Shown: positions 17,113 through 25,832 of the stretch, piece after piece
Numbering within the stretch: position 1 is the stretch's first letter
Layout: every line of letters starts with the position of its first letter
DNA from: Flavobacteriales bacterium UBA1993
GTDB taxonomy: Bacteria > Bacteroidota > Bacteroidia > Flavobacteriales_G > Salibacteraceae
NCBI GenBank assembly: GCA_002336485.1
Contig: DDCZ01000052.1
Location: 1 to 54,970, forward strand
Length of the DNA stretch: 54,970 nt
Reading direction: 5' to 3'
The notes under the pieces: model-generated
What the model saw: the letters and a program-made list of their open reading frames with translations, nothing else
What the model was told of the DNA's origin: nothing
Database searches by the model: none
Position numbers and translations under genes: made by a program

Positions 17113-18440
17113 TCTTCTTCGGAGGTTGAAATGGTCACCTTAACTTGCTTTACTTTTCGCTTGTCTGCGGCTTCGATGGTGAATTGATATTGTTCAAATC
17201 GAATTTTTTCATTCTTCACTGGGATTCTTCCGCAAAGTTCAAGGATAAATCCAGCGATCGAATCGCTTTCCCCTTTGGTTTGTTCGAATAAATCGCCATC
17301 AATGTCCAAGATTCGGTAGAGATCGATAAGCGCGGTTTTTCCTTCAAAAACGTAATTATTCTCATCGAGCTTGGAGTAAACAATGTCGTCCTCATCAAAT
17401 TCGTCGCTTATTTCTCCGACAATTTCTTCGATTATATCTTCCAAGGTTATTATGCCCGAACTTCCGCCGTACTCATCCACCACAATGGCCATGTGATTCT
17501 TTGTTGCTTGAAAATCCCGCAGCAAATCGTCTAGTTTTTTGTTTTCCGTGACGAATACCGGAGGCCTTAAAAGCGACTTCCAGTCAAAGTCGTTCCCTTC
17601 ATCCAAGTGGGGGAGCATGTCTTTTACATAAAGCACGCCAACAACAGTGTCAAAAGTCTCTTCGTGCACCGGAATTCTCGAAAATCCGCGATCTACAATT
17701 TTTTCTTGAAGCGTCTTAAAGTCGAGCTTGAGGTCAAAACTTTCCACGTCGATTCGAGGTGTCATAACCTGACGCACTTCGGTGGTCCCGAACTTGACAA
17801 TGCCGCTTAATATTCGTTTTTCAGACTCTTCCGTGTTTTTGTCGGAGGTCAGTTCTATTGCGTGCGATAGGTCGTCGGCTGTAATGCTTGAAGCGCCTTC
17901 CGTTTCCTTGGCCTTCGCATTTATTTTGCGCGTCGAACGGACCATAATTTTAGAAAGTGGTGCGAATAGCTTTCGCATGAATGAAAGCGGATAGGCCATA
18001 AATATCGACAAGCGATATGCTTGTTTAGACGCATAAACCTTAGGTGAGATTTCACCAACAATTAGAATAATAAGCGTGACAGCGATAACCTGGATTACAA
18101 ACGCTAACACGTCTCGATCGCCAAAGTCAAACATCATTTCCATCAAGAATGAGGAGAGAATAATGATGGCAACGTTTACCAGATTGTTTCCGATTAGTAT
18201 GGTAGCAAGAAGGGTGTTCGGTTTAGATAACAAGTCCGTGACGAGGGTCGCCGATTTGGAGTTTTCTGCTGTCAGTTGCTCTCTGTCTTGAGGTGAAAGA
18301 GAGAAGTAGGCCACCTCAGATCCACTAATAAGTGCAGACAAAACCAGCATTACCGCCATGAGCAATAAGCTAAAAACAACACCCATGTCCCAGGGTTGAA
18401 ATACAGAAAGCAGGGTGATCGAAAAAGGATCGGGGTCCAC
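17109..18440 (-). CDS. gldE: Gliding-associated transporter-like protein GldE (CNNM/CorC family)
   Basis: 443 residues from GTG 18440. A CNNM-type membrane domain covers about 18-195 (SGSEVAYFSL, then several helices). A CBS-domain pair spans about 205-335 (VMTPRIDVESFD, DEYGGSSGIITLEDIIEEIVGEI), and a CorC/HlyC C-terminal domain about 350-435. GldE is thought to assist GldD, and the two genes overlap by 4 nt. A later Met (MGVVFSLLLM) would lose residues that fit the family. Family members are linked to divalent-cation transport. Confidence 0.9.
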   Translation of the reverse strand: MDPDPFSITLLSVFQPWDMGVVFSLLLMAVMLVLSALISGSEVAYFSLSPQDREQLTAENSKSATLVTDLLSKPNTLLATILIGNNLVNVAIIILSSFLMEMMFDFGDRDVLAFVIQVIAVTLIILIVGEISPKVYASKQAYRLSIFMAYPLSFMRKLFAPLSKIMVRSTRKINAKAKETEGASSITADDLSHAIELTSDKNTEESEKRILSGIVKFGTTEVRQVMTPRIDVESFDLKLDFKTLQEKIVDRGFSRIPVHEETFDTVVGVLYVKDMLPHLDEGNDFDWKSLLRPPVFVTENKKLDDLLRDFQATKNHMAIVVDEYGGSSGIITLEDIIEEIVGEISDEFDEDDIVYSKLDENNYVFEGKTALIDLYRILDIDGDLFEQTKGESDSIAGFILELCGRIPVKNEKIRFEQYQFTIEAADKRKVKQVKVTISTSEEE

Positions 18441-18455
18441 TAGCGGGGGGTTAAA

Positions 18456-18932
18456 TTAGAATGGAAGATCGTCAAAAGACTCATCATCGGCAGAGTCAGG
18501 CTGTAAATTCTTCGCTGCAGCTGGCTTCTTAGCCTCGGCTTTTTGCTGTTGTGGCTGTGCTTGAGTTTGCTGACCGCCGCCTCCAGAGTTATCACCATCC
18601 GGTCGTCCACCAATCAAAGTCAAGGTATCGGCCTCAATTTCGGTAACGTATCGTGTGATGCCCTCTTTGTCGTCGTAGCTTCTGGTGCGTAATTTCCCTT
18701 CGATGTACACCTGTCGACCTTTAGCAAGATACTTCTCTGCCACATCAGCTTGGCCTCTCCACACATTCACAGAATGCCATTCGGTGTTTGTCACACGCTC
18801 TCCAGCTTTGTTTGTGTAGGTCTCAGAGGTAGCGATGCGCAATCGGGCAACTTTGGCTCCAGTGCTCAACACACGAACCTCTGGGTCTGCTCCTAAATTC
18901 CCTAATACGATCACCTTATTTACTCCAGCCAT
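18456..18932 (-). CDS. ssb: Single-stranded DNA-binding protein
   Basis: 158 residues. The OB fold covers about 1-108 (NKVIVLGNLGADPEVR, TEWHSVNVWRGQADVAEKYLAKG). A Gln/Ala-rich linker follows, ending in the acidic tip DDLPF that binds partner proteins. Part of the mutY-ssb-gldE-gldD cluster; 15 nt before gldE. Confidence 0.96.
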   Translation of the reverse strand: MAGVNKVIVLGNLGADPEVRVLSTGAKVARLRIATSETYTNKAGERVTNTEWHSVNVWRGQADVAEKYLAKGRQVYIEGKLRTRSYDDKEGITRYVTEIEADTLTLIGGRPDGDNSGGGGQQTQAQPQQQKAEAKKPAAAKNLQPDSADDESFDDLPF

Positions 18933-18955
18933 GGCTCTAAAATTTCTTGTTTAAA

Positions 18956-18985
18956 CAAACCTACATTTAATTAATCGGGGTTCAA
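18956..18985 (-). promoter_or_regulatory. Promoter TTG-N19-TAGGTTTG for ssb-gldE-gldD
   Basis: On the minus strand TTG (18985-18983) and TAGGTTTG (18963-18956) are 19 bases apart, followed by a leader of about 20 bases before ATG 18932. It lies between mutY and ssb, so ssb-gldE-gldD can be read independently of mutY. Confidence 0.55.
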
Positions 18986-19003
18986 ATACATCAGGAATCT
19001 TGT

Positions 19004-20050
19004 TCAAAAAATGTCCTGATTTTCTAGATAGCGATCAATTAACCTAGGAAGAGCAAACCTATGAACTTCGCTGAGTTTTATGGCGCTGAATTTTGAATTA
19101 TCCATGTCTGGTACAGAACAATGATAAAAGCGGCTGTGAATGTTTTGGTGGCTTAAAACATGCTTCTTGTGCGCATGCACTTTTAAAATTTGGATGTCTT
19201 TTATTCCAATTAAGGCAGCAATTTCATGGTTAGATACCTCATCCGAGTGTGCTGTTTCAATCAATGGAAACTGATGAAGCCCAGCCCAAATATCAGTTGA
19301 ATCGCGTTTCTCGAGGCAAACTGACGCACCGTCAGATACAATGGCAAAGTGGAAGTGTCTATCTCGTTTGGCCTTTGCTTTTTCCTTCAAGGGAATTTGA
19401 TCCACTGTGCCCGCGGCGAAAGAAGCGCAGTGTGCCTGAACCGGGCAGTTTTGGCAGTCAGGCTGCCTAGGAGCGCAGTGAAGCGCGCCAAATTCCATCA
19501 TGGCTTGGTTGTGTCTGCCTGGATCAGATGTGTCCAGCAGCGTATCAGCCAATGCCTGGATTTGAATCTGCACGGATCGCTTATTTACTGGATCGGAAAT
19601 ATTGAATAGACGGGTAAGTGTGCGGATGACATTGCCGTCGACAACGGCGTTTTTCGATCCAAAAGCGAAGGATGAGATGGCGGAGGCGGTATAAATTCCG
19701 ATGCCCTTTAGGCCAATAATTTGCGCATAGTTTGTCGGAAATTGGCCGCCATGTTCCGACATGATTTGCTTGGCGGCAAACTGTAGATTTCGAGCTCGGC
19801 TATAATAGCCCAAGCCTTGCCATAGCTTTAACACATCATCTTCAGGTGCAGTTGCCAATGATCTCACTGTGGGGTAGGTCGCAACAAACTTTTGATAATA
19901 TGGCATGCCTTGCTCTACGCGGGTTTGCTGAAGAATGATTTCAGAAAGCCAAATGAAATAGGGATTTTTTGTGTGCCTCCACGGAAGGTCGCGCTTGTTG
20001 GTTTCGTACCATCGTGCGAGAATTCGAGAAATGATATGGGTTTCGCTCAT
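19004..20050 (-). CDS. mutY: A/G-specific adenine glycosylase MutY
   Basis: 348 residues from ATG 20050 (an in-frame start at 20077 adds nine residues). Catalytic Glu37 lies in SEIILQQTRVEQG, a helix-hairpin-helix at about 113-125 (GLKGIGIYTASAI), and Asp138 in VDGNVIR. Iron-sulfur ligands are C192, C199, C202 and C208 (C-X6-C-X2-C-X5-C). A NUDIX-like C-terminal domain recognises 8-oxoG. It removes adenine opposite 8-oxoguanine. First gene of the mutY-ssb-gldE-gldD group. Confidence 0.95.
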   Translation of the reverse strand: MSETHIISRILARWYETNKRDLPWRHTKNPYFIWLSEIILQQTRVEQGMPYYQKFVATYPTVRSLATAPEDDVLKLWQGLGYYSRARNLQFAAKQIMSEHGGQFPTNYAQIIGLKGIGIYTASAISSFAFGSKNAVVDGNVIRTLTRLFNISDPVNKRSVQIQIQALADTLLDTSDPGRHNQAMMEFGALHCAPRQPDCQNCPVQAHCASFAAGTVDQIPLKEKAKAKRDRHFHFAIVSDGASVCLEKRDSTDIWAGLHQFPLIETAHSDEVSNHEIAALIGIKDIQILKVHAHKKHVLSHQNIHSRFYHCSVPDMDNSKFSAIKLSEVHRFALPRLIDRYLENQDIF

Positions 20051-20062
20051 AAGAATCGATTG

Positions 20063-20070
20063 CGAAAATA
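20063..20070 (-). promoter_or_regulatory. -7 box TATTTTCG for mutY
   Basis: TATTTTCG on the minus strand ends 12 bases before ATG 20050, supporting that start. It lies back to back with the HU promoter box at 20106. Confidence 0.4.
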
Positions 20071-20105
20071 GTTCCACGCAGATTTTTAATGTGAAGAAAT
20101 GATTC

Positions 20106-20113
20106 TATATTTG
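20106..20113 (+). promoter_or_regulatory. -7 box TATATTTG for the HU-family gene
   Basis: TATATTTG lies 63 bases before ATG 20177, giving a leader of about 60 bases. No TTG is seen at the usual -33 distance. Confidence 0.42.
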
Positions 20114-20176
20114 CAGCCCGTTTTTTGAAATCGGTAAATACACTGAAAATCAAAAGTTTATAACAGACAATTTATT

Positions 20177-20467
20177 ATGACGAAGGCAGAAATAGTCAAT
20201 GAAATAGCAGACAAGACAGGTCTTGACAAGGTGGAAGTATTGACCACAGTAGAGGCGTTTATGAATAGTGTGAAGAACTCATTGGCTCGTGACGAAAATG
20301 TTTATTTGAGAGGTTTTGGAAGTTTTATCGTAAAAGAGCGAGCTGAAAAAACGGGTAGAAACATTTCAAAAAATACCACGATCATAATTCCTGCACACAA
20401 TATTCCTTCTTTCAAGCCAGCAAAGACATTTGTTGACAAGGTGAAGAAGAACGTTAACGTGAAATAA
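20177..20467 (+). CDS. HU/IHF-family DNA-binding protein
   Basis: 96 residues. The dimerisation helices (MTKAEIVNEIADKTGL, VEAFMNSVKNSL) and the GFGSF turn are typical, followed by a DNA-binding arm containing AHNIPSFKPAKTF, where HU normally has a PGF/RNP turn. It bends and compacts DNA as a dimer. First gene of a rightward run with a TPR protein, a 30-residue basic protein and RNase G, an order I associate with Bacteroidota genomes. Confidence 0.92.
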   Translation: MTKAEIVNEIADKTGLDKVEVLTTVEAFMNSVKNSLARDENVYLRGFGSFIVKERAEKTGRNISKNTTIIIPAHNIPSFKPAKTFVDKVKKNVNVK

Positions 20468-20471
20468 CTCA

Positions 20472-20960
20472 ATGAACCTGAAAACAGGACATTGGATTTT
20501 GATAGGGCTTACGGGCGCTATCGTTGTTCTTTTATTTCTTGCTCCTCACCAACCATCCTCGGATGGGCTGAGTTCCGAAAGTTCGCAAATGAGCGAGCCT
20601 CCGACTGTGGAAAATGACATTGACTCAGCGCTTGCAATAATTGCGAGCGAAGCACCAATGCAGGGTATACTTCTTCTTCGAAAGATTACAGAAGAAAACC
20701 CAACGAATTTTCGAGCACAGTATAACATGGGAAAATTCTCAGCTCAAACCAGTCAGTGGGATAAGGTAATAGAGCGTTTTGAAGCGGTTATGGAAATAGA
20801 TCCATCGTTTTCAGAATCGCACTACTGGATAGGGTTGGCAAGGTTTAACCTTGGGGAAATAGATCAAGCAAAAAATCATCTGCAACAATTTGTAGCCGAT
20901 GAACAAGATAATACGCAGCTTCGTGATGATGCTGTGAGAATGTTGAATCAAATTAAATAA
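20472..20960 (+). CDS. TPR-repeat protein with N-terminal membrane anchor
   Basis: 162 residues. A single membrane segment lies at about 8-24 (WILIGLTGAIVVLLFLA). The rest holds about three TPR-like helical pairs (FRAQYNMGKFSAQTSQWDKVIERFEAVMEI and following). TPR domains bind proteins; the partner is unknown. It begins 4 nt after the HU stop and precedes the 30-residue protein by 5 nt, so it is in the same operon. Confidence 0.8.
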   Translation: MNLKTGHWILIGLTGAIVVLLFLAPHQPSSDGLSSESSQMSEPPTVENDIDSALAIIASEAPMQGILLLRKITEENPTNFRAQYNMGKFSAQTSQWDKVIERFEAVMEIDPSFSESHYWIGLARFNLGEIDQAKNHLQQFVADEQDNTQLRDDAVRMLNQIK

Positions 20961-20965
20961 ACACA

Positions 20966-21058
20966 ATGCCAAGCGGTAAAAAAAGAAAGCGTCACAAGAT
21001 GGCGACGCACAAGCGTAAGAAGCGTTTGAGAAAGAATCGACACAAGAAGAAGAAGTAA
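20966..21058 (+). CDS. 30-residue very basic protein, AURKAIP1/COX24 (mS38-like) family
   Basis: 30 codons: starts MPSGKKRKRHKMATHKRK and ends in a run of Lys; 20 of 30 residues are Lys, Arg or His. The core KKRKRHKMATHKRKKRLRK matches the AURKAIP1/COX24 signature of the mitochondrial small-subunit protein mS38, and short proteins annotated that way are common in Bacteroidota. A ribosomal role is therefore likely. It lies between the TPR gene and RNase G in one operon, 5 nt after the TPR stop. It is easily missed because of its size. Confidence 0.85.
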   Translation: MPSGKKRKRHKMATHKRKKRLRKNRHKKKK

Positions 21059-21101
21059 TCTCTTCACATTAACAGCCCCCCGGCTATAAAACATATCCAA
21101 A

Positions 21102-22661
21102 GTGAGTGAAATCAGTAAAGAAATGATCATTCGCACCGGGGATGGTGAAGTCAATATTGCTCTTCTTGAAGACAAAGGATTAATTGAATATCATAACGAA
21201 AAGCTTGATAAAGGCTTTAACGTTGGTGATATCTTCCTTGGTAGAATAAAACGACTCGTCCCTGGGCTGAATGCAGCCTTTGTTGACGTAGGTTATGAAA
21301 AAGATGCGTTTTTGCATTACCACGATTTAGGCCCTCAGGCTCAATCGTTGCAGAAATATATTTCGGAAGGAATTACTGGAAAGCGGAATTCAGGTCTATT
21401 AACAGATTTTAAAATTCAGCCAGACATCGATAAAGGCGGTAAAATCGATCAGGTGTTAAAGCCCAATCGATATATGCTTGTACAGATCGCCAAAGAACCT
21501 ATCTCAACCAAAGGCCCAAGACTAACATGTGAAATCAGCATTGCTGGTAGATTCATTGTGTTGGTTCCCTTTAGCGACCGAATTTCGGTCTCTCAAAAAA
21601 TTAAAAGCCGCGAAGAGCGCGAACGGTTGCGGAGATTAATTTCTTCCATCCGCCCTAAAAACTTTGGGGTTATCGTGCGCACCGTAGCGGAAAACAAGCG
21701 TGTTGCAGAATTAGATGCAGACATGCGAAATCTCACCGATCGCTGGAAACAAGCCTTCGATAATTTCACATCTACTAAGCCGCCTGCAAAGGTCTTGGGT
21801 GAAATCGACCGTACCAACGCGATTCTACGAGACCTTCTAAGCCCTTCGTTTAACCAAATCGTGGTTGACAATGAGGCACTGTTTCAAGATGTATCAGCAT
21901 ACCTGAAAACCATCGCTCCAGAAAGCGAAAAAATCGTCAAGCTTCATAAGGGCAAGATTGACGTGATGGAGCATTATGGGATTGAGAAACAGATCAAGTC
22001 CTTATTTGGCAAGCACGTGACAATGAAGAGCGGTGCCTATCTTGTGATAGAACACACCGAAGCAATGCACGTAATTGACGTGAATAGTGGCAACACAGCC
22101 AAGTCGGAGACGAACCAAGAGGCAAATGCCTTGAAGGTGAATATTGAGTCCGCTGAGGAAGTGGCTCGGCAGCTTCGATTGCGCGACATGGGTGGATTGG
22201 TTGTGGTTGACTTTATCGACCTACGCCAAAACGAAAACCGCAAGATGCTTCAAACGAAGTTGAAGGAATACATGTCGGATGATCGGGCAAAGCACCAAGT
22301 GTTGCCAGTAAGTAGATTCGGTTTGGTAGAGATTACTCGACAGCGTGTGAGGCCAGAAATGGACATTAAAACGGCTGAGGTTTGCCCCACATGTAATGGA
22401 ACGGGTGAAGTGCAAGCAGCCATCACAATTGTAGATGAGATTGAAAACAATCTACGTGCATTGATGGAAGAGCAAAAGCCTAAATCGTTGACCGTAGCAG
22501 CACACCCATTTGTGAGTGCTTACCTGCAAAAGGGAATATATGGTTACCAACGAAAATGGTTTGGCGAGTTTAAAAAATGGGTCAATGTAGAGCCTAAAAC
22601 GGCCATGACCTTACTCGACTACGAGTTCTTGGATAAGGACGGAAAAGAGATTTTGTTTTAA
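21102..22661 (+). CDS. rng: Ribonuclease E/G family protein (RNase G)
   Basis: 519 residues with GTG start at 21102. The S1-like RNA-binding domain is at about 35-125 (GRIKRLVPGLNAAFVDVG). The catalytic aspartates are D326 (IDVNSG) and D370 (VVDFIDL), and the zinc-link CPTCNGTG starts at about 428. It is short, lacking the degradosome tail of RNase E, so RNase G-like. It trims rRNA and mRNA 5' regions. Operon with HU, TPR and the small basic protein upstream; a bidirectional terminator follows. Confidence 0.94.
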   Translation: MSEISKEMIIRTGDGEVNIALLEDKGLIEYHNEKLDKGFNVGDIFLGRIKRLVPGLNAAFVDVGYEKDAFLHYHDLGPQAQSLQKYISEGITGKRNSGLLTDFKIQPDIDKGGKIDQVLKPNRYMLVQIAKEPISTKGPRLTCEISIAGRFIVLVPFSDRISVSQKIKSREERERLRRLISSIRPKNFGVIVRTVAENKRVAELDADMRNLTDRWKQAFDNFTSTKPPAKVLGEIDRTNAILRDLLSPSFNQIVVDNEALFQDVSAYLKTIAPESEKIVKLHKGKIDVMEHYGIEKQIKSLFGKHVTMKSGAYLVIEHTEAMHVIDVNSGNTAKSETNQEANALKVNIESAEEVARQLRLRDMGGLVVVDFIDLRQNENRKMLQTKLKEYMSDDRAKHQVLPVSRFGLVEITRQRVRPEMDIKTAEVCPTCNGTGEVQAAITIVDEIENNLRALMEEQKPKSLTVAAHPFVSAYLQKGIYGYQRKWFGEFKKWVNVEPKTAMTLLDYEFLDKDGKEILF

Positions 22662-22665
22662 AATA

Positions 22666-22697
22666 AAAAGCCCTTCGCATATTTGCGAAGGGCTTTT
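22666..22697. terminator. Strong bidirectional terminator between rng and the choice-of-anchor I gene
   Basis: A 14-bp perfect stem: AAAAGCCCTTCGCA (22666-22679), loop TATT, TGCGAAGGGCTTTT (22684-22697), followed by more T. The A run on one side and T run on the other serve both convergent genes. Confidence 0.9.
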
Positions 22698-22716
22698 TTG
22701 ATTTATGGTTGGGAAA

Positions 22717-24996
22717 TTAATTTTTTACCACAGTTTGAGCCTGACCATGATCATTCTGAATGATGTAAACGCCATTTTCAAGCCCTACTAATGAAATGAC
22801 TTTGGTGTTTTCGACGCTGCGGACCACTCTTCCGGTTAAATCAATTATTCTATAGTCATCCTCTACAGAAATACGAAGTAAGGTATGTGTTGGGTTTGGG
22901 TAGGCGTTAAATGAAGGACCATTCTGTAATTCATTTACACCAACAGCACCGCTCACTCTGAAGACAGAGACAGTTCCACTCACCTCATTGGAGGTAACTA
23001 TGTAGGCATTTGTGTCACCGGCTTCAGTTGGTGCGATATAAATAATATCCTCTACGCCTAAGTCACCAACAGCCTCTGTCTCAACATCGGAAACTTCGAA
23101 GTCACGGTTGTTTATATACTGAACAAATGTTGAAGAGGCTGGAGTCGATACATCATAGACCATGATTCCTCCGACCCGCTCACATCCAATAAATGCGTAG
23201 TGCGAACCATTTATTTTGGCCACTTCGATTGCCTCAGGTTCGGGACCTTTGTCGTCTGATCGGTTGTCAAAGGAATCGTTTTCGTCGTTGGTCGAATTGA
23301 AGTCATTTGGAAACGCCGCGGCAATTTCTTGCTCGAATTCATCACCTGAATCATACACCAATGCCCCTGAGGAGGTCCAAATACTAAATGATCGACCTCC
23401 GTAGGTATATATTTCATCGTAGTCACCGTCACCATCAGTATCTCCCATGGAGGTCGTAACTTTAATGCGTCCGCCGTTTTCCTCTTCTTGAAGCGTTTCA
23501 GCATCGGGGAAATTAGTTGGATCCAGATCTAGATCTTTAAGGCGCTCTTCTTCACTATATGCGTCATAGTCGCGCGAATCTCCTTCGTTTGCCGTGAAGA
23601 CATATGTTGCGCCATCAATATCCGTGCTCGCTATCGCATCTGGCAAATACAACCCCTTAAATGGATAGGTAGTTATGTTTATTTCACCATCCTCGTTGCT
23701 GGCATCCATCCCATTTCCATTTATTGAATGATCCTTAGTGCCAAAGGGAACTATTGACGAGATTGATTTGGATGACAGATCAATAACGGCGAGCGCATTG
23801 TTTTCCTGCAATGCAACAAAAGCCGTTTGATTATCATTCGAAATGGCAACGTATTCTGGTTCAAGATTGTCTTCATCATCATGACCTCCAGTCACGATTA
23901 CCTCGTCCACTTCCCATGTTGAGCATCCGGTAGAGTCTGTTGAAGTGTAACGAAATGCAATGTGTACTTCTTCACCTAAATAGTCACTCATATCAATCTC
24001 ACCCGAATGTTGCCAGGTATAATTTGCTGCGCTGGGCCAAGTTGCATCATTGGTATGGTCAACCCATGTAGCTCCATTAACATTTGAACCATCAAAATCT
24101 GTGGCTATCCAAAGCTCTAAACCAGGCCCGCTAAAATTGTAGGCACTTTCAAATGATAGACTGGCTTTATCAAAACCATCAAGGGAGATGGGCGTTGAAA
24201 TTAAAAAGTCTTCATTGTGTTGACAACCACCATCATATCCTGAAATTCGGCTGAAAATAGTATCTGAACCCGAAGGGTAATTAAATTCATGCCACTGTCG
24301 GCTATTTCCCGCCAGATTGTATTGATTCCAATCAACAAATACAGAATCATAGTTGATGGTATCCTCGTTCTGAAAGTCACCTTCGAATGGAATGGCTTGT
24401 CCAAAAATTCGAACATCATCCCATGATCCAGTGTAATCACCAAGAACAATTTCAGTAACATTTGACTGAGAGAGGTTTAAGATACCTCCCGAAAGATCGA
24501 TAATTGTAACTGAACCCGGAGGGTCTTCTGTCCATTCATCATTAGGCTCACCCTCATTGGCCGCAACAACCATTAAACCGTCATGGGAAAACGTCACCAT
24601 GTCAGGAAGGTATCCTGCTTCAACATCGGATAGGTAGGTGCCACTTGAATCGAAGAATACAATCCTTCCTCGATCTAGCGTTCCATCACCTTCTACAGCC
24701 ACTGCGATATTGCCGTTGTATGAGCTAACACTGTTAACTCCAGCTCCAAAGCTGCTTAAGTCTATTTCAGTTAGTAATGATATAGAGCTTGGATCTGAGA
24801 AATCGAGTACTCCGATTGAGTTTTCGTTAGCGTTCGAAAAGAATAACCTTTTCGATAGCTTGTCATAGGTTATAGTTTCCGCTGAGCCCTCGTCGAACAC
24901 GTTGGTGTGGTAAGTGCTTAAATGACTGAGTGTGATTTGAGCGTGCACAGAAATAAAGCAAAAAGCAAAAATTGCAGAAGTAAAAAGTTGTTTCAT
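22717..24996 (-). CDS. Choice-of-anchor I family secreted protein with inserted beta-sandwich and T9SS type A tail
   Basis: 759 residues from ATG 24996 (an in-frame start at 25020 precedes it). Signal peptide ends at about VHAQ. The body is a beta-propeller-like choice-of-anchor I domain (GSAETITYDKLSKRLFF, FTANEGDSRDY, KGPEPEAIEV). About 170 residues (roughly 200-380) interrupt it with a region resembling a choice-of-anchor J / MAM-like domain (WHEFNYPSG, LSFESAYNFSGPGLELWIATDFDG, STWEVDEVIV). The last 75 residues are a type A sorting region (FNAYPNP, DLTGRVV, NGVYII). Surface or secreted; substrate unknown. Confidence 0.85.
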   Translation of the reverse strand: MKQLFTSAIFAFCFISVHAQITLSHLSTYHTNVFDEGSAETITYDKLSKRLFFSNANENSIGVLDFSDPSSISLLTEIDLSSFGAGVNSVSSYNGNIAVAVEGDGTLDRGRIVFFDSSGTYLSDVEAGYLPDMVTFSHDGLMVVAANEGEPNDEWTEDPPGSVTIIDLSGGILNLSQSNVTEIVLGDYTGSWDDVRIFGQAIPFEGDFQNEDTINYDSVFVDWNQYNLAGNSRQWHEFNYPSGSDTIFSRISGYDGGCQHNEDFLISTPISLDGFDKASLSFESAYNFSGPGLELWIATDFDGSNVNGATWVDHTNDATWPSAANYTWQHSGEIDMSDYLGEEVHIAFRYTSTDSTGCSTWEVDEVIVTGGHDDEDNLEPEYVAISNDNQTAFVALQENNALAVIDLSSKSISSIVPFGTKDHSINGNGMDASNEDGEINITTYPFKGLYLPDAIASTDIDGATYVFTANEGDSRDYDAYSEEERLKDLDLDPTNFPDAETLQEEENGGRIKVTTSMGDTDGDGDYDEIYTYGGRSFSIWTSSGALVYDSGDEFEQEIAAAFPNDFNSTNDENDSFDNRSDDKGPEPEAIEVAKINGSHYAFIGCERVGGIMVYDVSTPASSTFVQYINNRDFEVSDVETEAVGDLGVEDIIYIAPTEAGDTNAYIVTSNEVSGTVSVFRVSGAVGVNELQNGPSFNAYPNPTHTLLRISVEDDYRIIDLTGRVVRSVENTKVISLVGLENGVYIIQNDHGQAQTVVKN

Positions 24997-25315
24997 GGTT
25001 TGTATTATTTGTTTGTGCAAACTTCTCGAAGGGGCTCTGTAATGACCTTAGATTGATCTTATTCTTAAATCATGCATTTGTGATGGAATGTTCAAGAGAG
25101 CATTAGTCACGTTGAATTAAGGTTAAGGATCTGAAAAGTGGGTTTAAGAAGTTTCGTATTTGTAAACTATGCAGTACTGCTGTATGAAAGGATATCAAGT
25201 CTGGCAGATAGGCATGCGTCTCTGAAATTGAATTTTTTCATTTGATGGCACCTAATATTCTTGTACACCTTTGAGGTTAGACTTTTTACGTCATTTTTCA
25301 GTTTAGATTTGACCA
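24997..25315. other. Intergenic region between the choice-of-anchor I gene and recX
   Basis: 319 bases between divergent genes. It contains the recX -7 box at 25304-25311. I see no RNA gene, no clear hairpin terminator, and only one very short ATG frame (18 codons at 25169), which has no convincing signals. Confidence 0.6.
25304..25311 (+). promoter_or_regulatory. -7 box TAGATTTG for recX
   Basis: TAGATTTG ends 4 bases before GTG 25316, predicting a leaderless or nearly leaderless mRNA and supporting the GTG start. No TTG element is seen at 17-23 bases. Confidence 0.45.
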
Positions 25316-25789
25316 GTGATTCCGAAACAAAAGCTATCCATCGACGAGGCGGTTATTAAGGCACGCACTTACTGCAACTATAGGGAACGTTGCCATAAGG
25401 AATTACGTGAAAAGCTTTATGACATGGGGCTTTGGAAGAAAGATGTGGACCATGTAATCATGCAAATGATGGACGAGAATCTGTTAAACGAAGAACGCTA
25501 TGTGAAGAGCTACGCCCGTGGACATTTTTACATCAAAAAGTGGGGCAAGTATAAAATCAAAGTTGAGCTAAGGTCACGCCAAATTCATGATTCCTTGATC
25601 CGCATCGGAATGAAGGAAATCGAGGATGACGACTATCTTGAGATGATCGAAAAGCTCATTCGCAAAAAGATGAAGGAAGTAACGGGGACGAAATACGAAC
25701 GACAGCAAAAAGTGAGTCGATACATGGTTGGAAAAGGGTACGCCTTTTCAGAATTTGGCCAAATGCTAAAAGAATTGATGCCCAGGTGA
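25316..25789 (+). CDS. recX: Regulatory protein RecX
   Basis: 157 residues with GTG start. The start AVIKARTYCNYRERCHKELREKLYDMGL is the RecX three-helix repeat pattern, with further copies (LNEERYVKSYARGHF...KWGKYKIKVELR). RecX binds RecA filaments and limits recombinase activity. recA is not in this window. prfB follows 43 nt later with its own promoter. Confidence 0.9.
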   Translation: MIPKQKLSIDEAVIKARTYCNYRERCHKELREKLYDMGLWKKDVDHVIMQMMDENLLNEERYVKSYARGHFYIKKWGKYKIKVELRSRQIHDSLIRIGMKEIEDDDYLEMIEKLIRKKMKEVTGTKYERQQKVSRYMVGKGYAFSEFGQMLKELMPR

Positions 25790-25795
25790 AAAAGA

Positions 25796-25827
25796 TTGCG
25801 GCTTCAATCATTTGAACATTACATTCG
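25796..25827 (+). promoter_or_regulatory. Promoter TTG-N21-TACATTCG for prfB
   Basis: TTG (25796-25798) and TACATTCG (25820-25827) are 21 bases apart. The box ends 5 bases before ATG 25833, again predicting an almost leaderless message. Confidence 0.55.
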
Positions 25828-25832
25828 CGACT

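Noticed and set aside
25169..25225. 18-codon ATG frame upstream of recX
   Set aside because: Too short, no box at the right spacing and no recognisable signal.
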